A stretch of DNA of 6,630 nucleotides. It comes from a bacterium (GTDB lineage: Bacteria > KSB1 > UBA2214). Each line of letters starts with the position of its first letter. Position 1 is the first letter of the stretch. Made by a program: the position numbers and the translations under genes. This document shows positions 6,607 to 6,630 of the stretch, in pieces. The stretch spans positions 1 to 6,630 of the forward strand of contig JAKQKF010000148.1 of assembly GCA_029560815.1 (NCBI GenBank). Reading direction: 5' to 3'. The notes beneath the pieces are model-generated. The model did not search any database. It was not told the origin of the DNA and saw only the letters and a list, made by a program, of their open reading frames with translations.

Positions 6607-6612
6607 ATTATA
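6607..6612 (-). promoter_or_regulatory. Candidate -10 element (TATAAT), leftward
   Basis: A perfect TATAAT is read on the minus strand. With a 17-base spacer the -35 hexamer would begin at base 6630 and continue off the window, so the promoter can be neither confirmed nor excluded. Transcription would start near base 6600, about 34 bases before the small ORF, and run towards brxE. In AT-rich DNA such a hexamer can arise by chance. No better leftward promoter was found between 6304 and 6382. Confidence 0.3.
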
Positions 6613-6630
6613 AATTAACACAATTTGTTG

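Larger units (their letters stand above)
6304..6630. other. Upstream intergenic region of the BREX operon
   Basis: These 327 bases are noticeably more AT-rich than the genes, especially beyond 6380. They hold the -10-like hexamer, possible small ORF, palindrome, tandem repeat and hairpin listed separately. Bases 6315-6382, between the hairpin and the brxE ribosome binding site, show no convincing promoter or other structure. No recognisable protein gene, tRNA, insertion sequence or CRISPR repeat is seen here. Confidence 0.6.

Overview
The window holds the promoter-proximal part of a BREX anti-phage defence operon. It is read entirely on the minus strand, so gene order runs from right to left. 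The order is brxE (5791-6303), brxA (5001-5798), brxB (4451-5026), brxC (846-4442) and the first 280 codons of pglX (1-842, running off the left edge). BrxE followed by BrxA-BrxB-BrxC-PglX is the published layout of type 6 BREX. The remaining type 6 genes (pglZ, brxD, brxHI) would lie beyond the left edge and cannot be checked here.

The genes are packed as one transcription unit. brxE and brxA overlap by 8 bases, brxA and brxB by 26 bases, brxB and brxC are 8 bases apart, and brxC and pglX are 3 bases apart. Strong ribosome binding sites for brxB and brxC lie inside the end of the preceding gene. The supported starts of brxA and brxB are shorter than the longest open frames.

The 327 bases upstream of brxE (6304-6630) are more AT-rich and structured. 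Reading leftward, they contain a perfect TATAAT -10-like hexamer, a GGAGGA ribosome binding site, a possible 36-codon hydrophobic small ORF, and a 17-bp perfect inverted repeat with flanking A/T runs that looks like a bidirectional terminator. The small ORF contains an 18-bp perfect palindrome and a 12-bp tandem repeat. This could be a separate tiny gene or a leader and attenuator for the BREX operon. It is the least explained part of the window.

In the known system, PglX is the adenine methyltransferase that marks host DNA, and BrxC is a large P-loop ATPase of the core complex. BrxA is a DNA-binding protein. BrxB is a small core protein of unclear role, and BrxE is an uncharacterised protein diagnostic of type 6. 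The GC-rich coding sequence and compact operon indicate a bacterium, but nothing identifies the lineage. BREX is widely transferred between lineages, so gene content is no guide to taxonomy.
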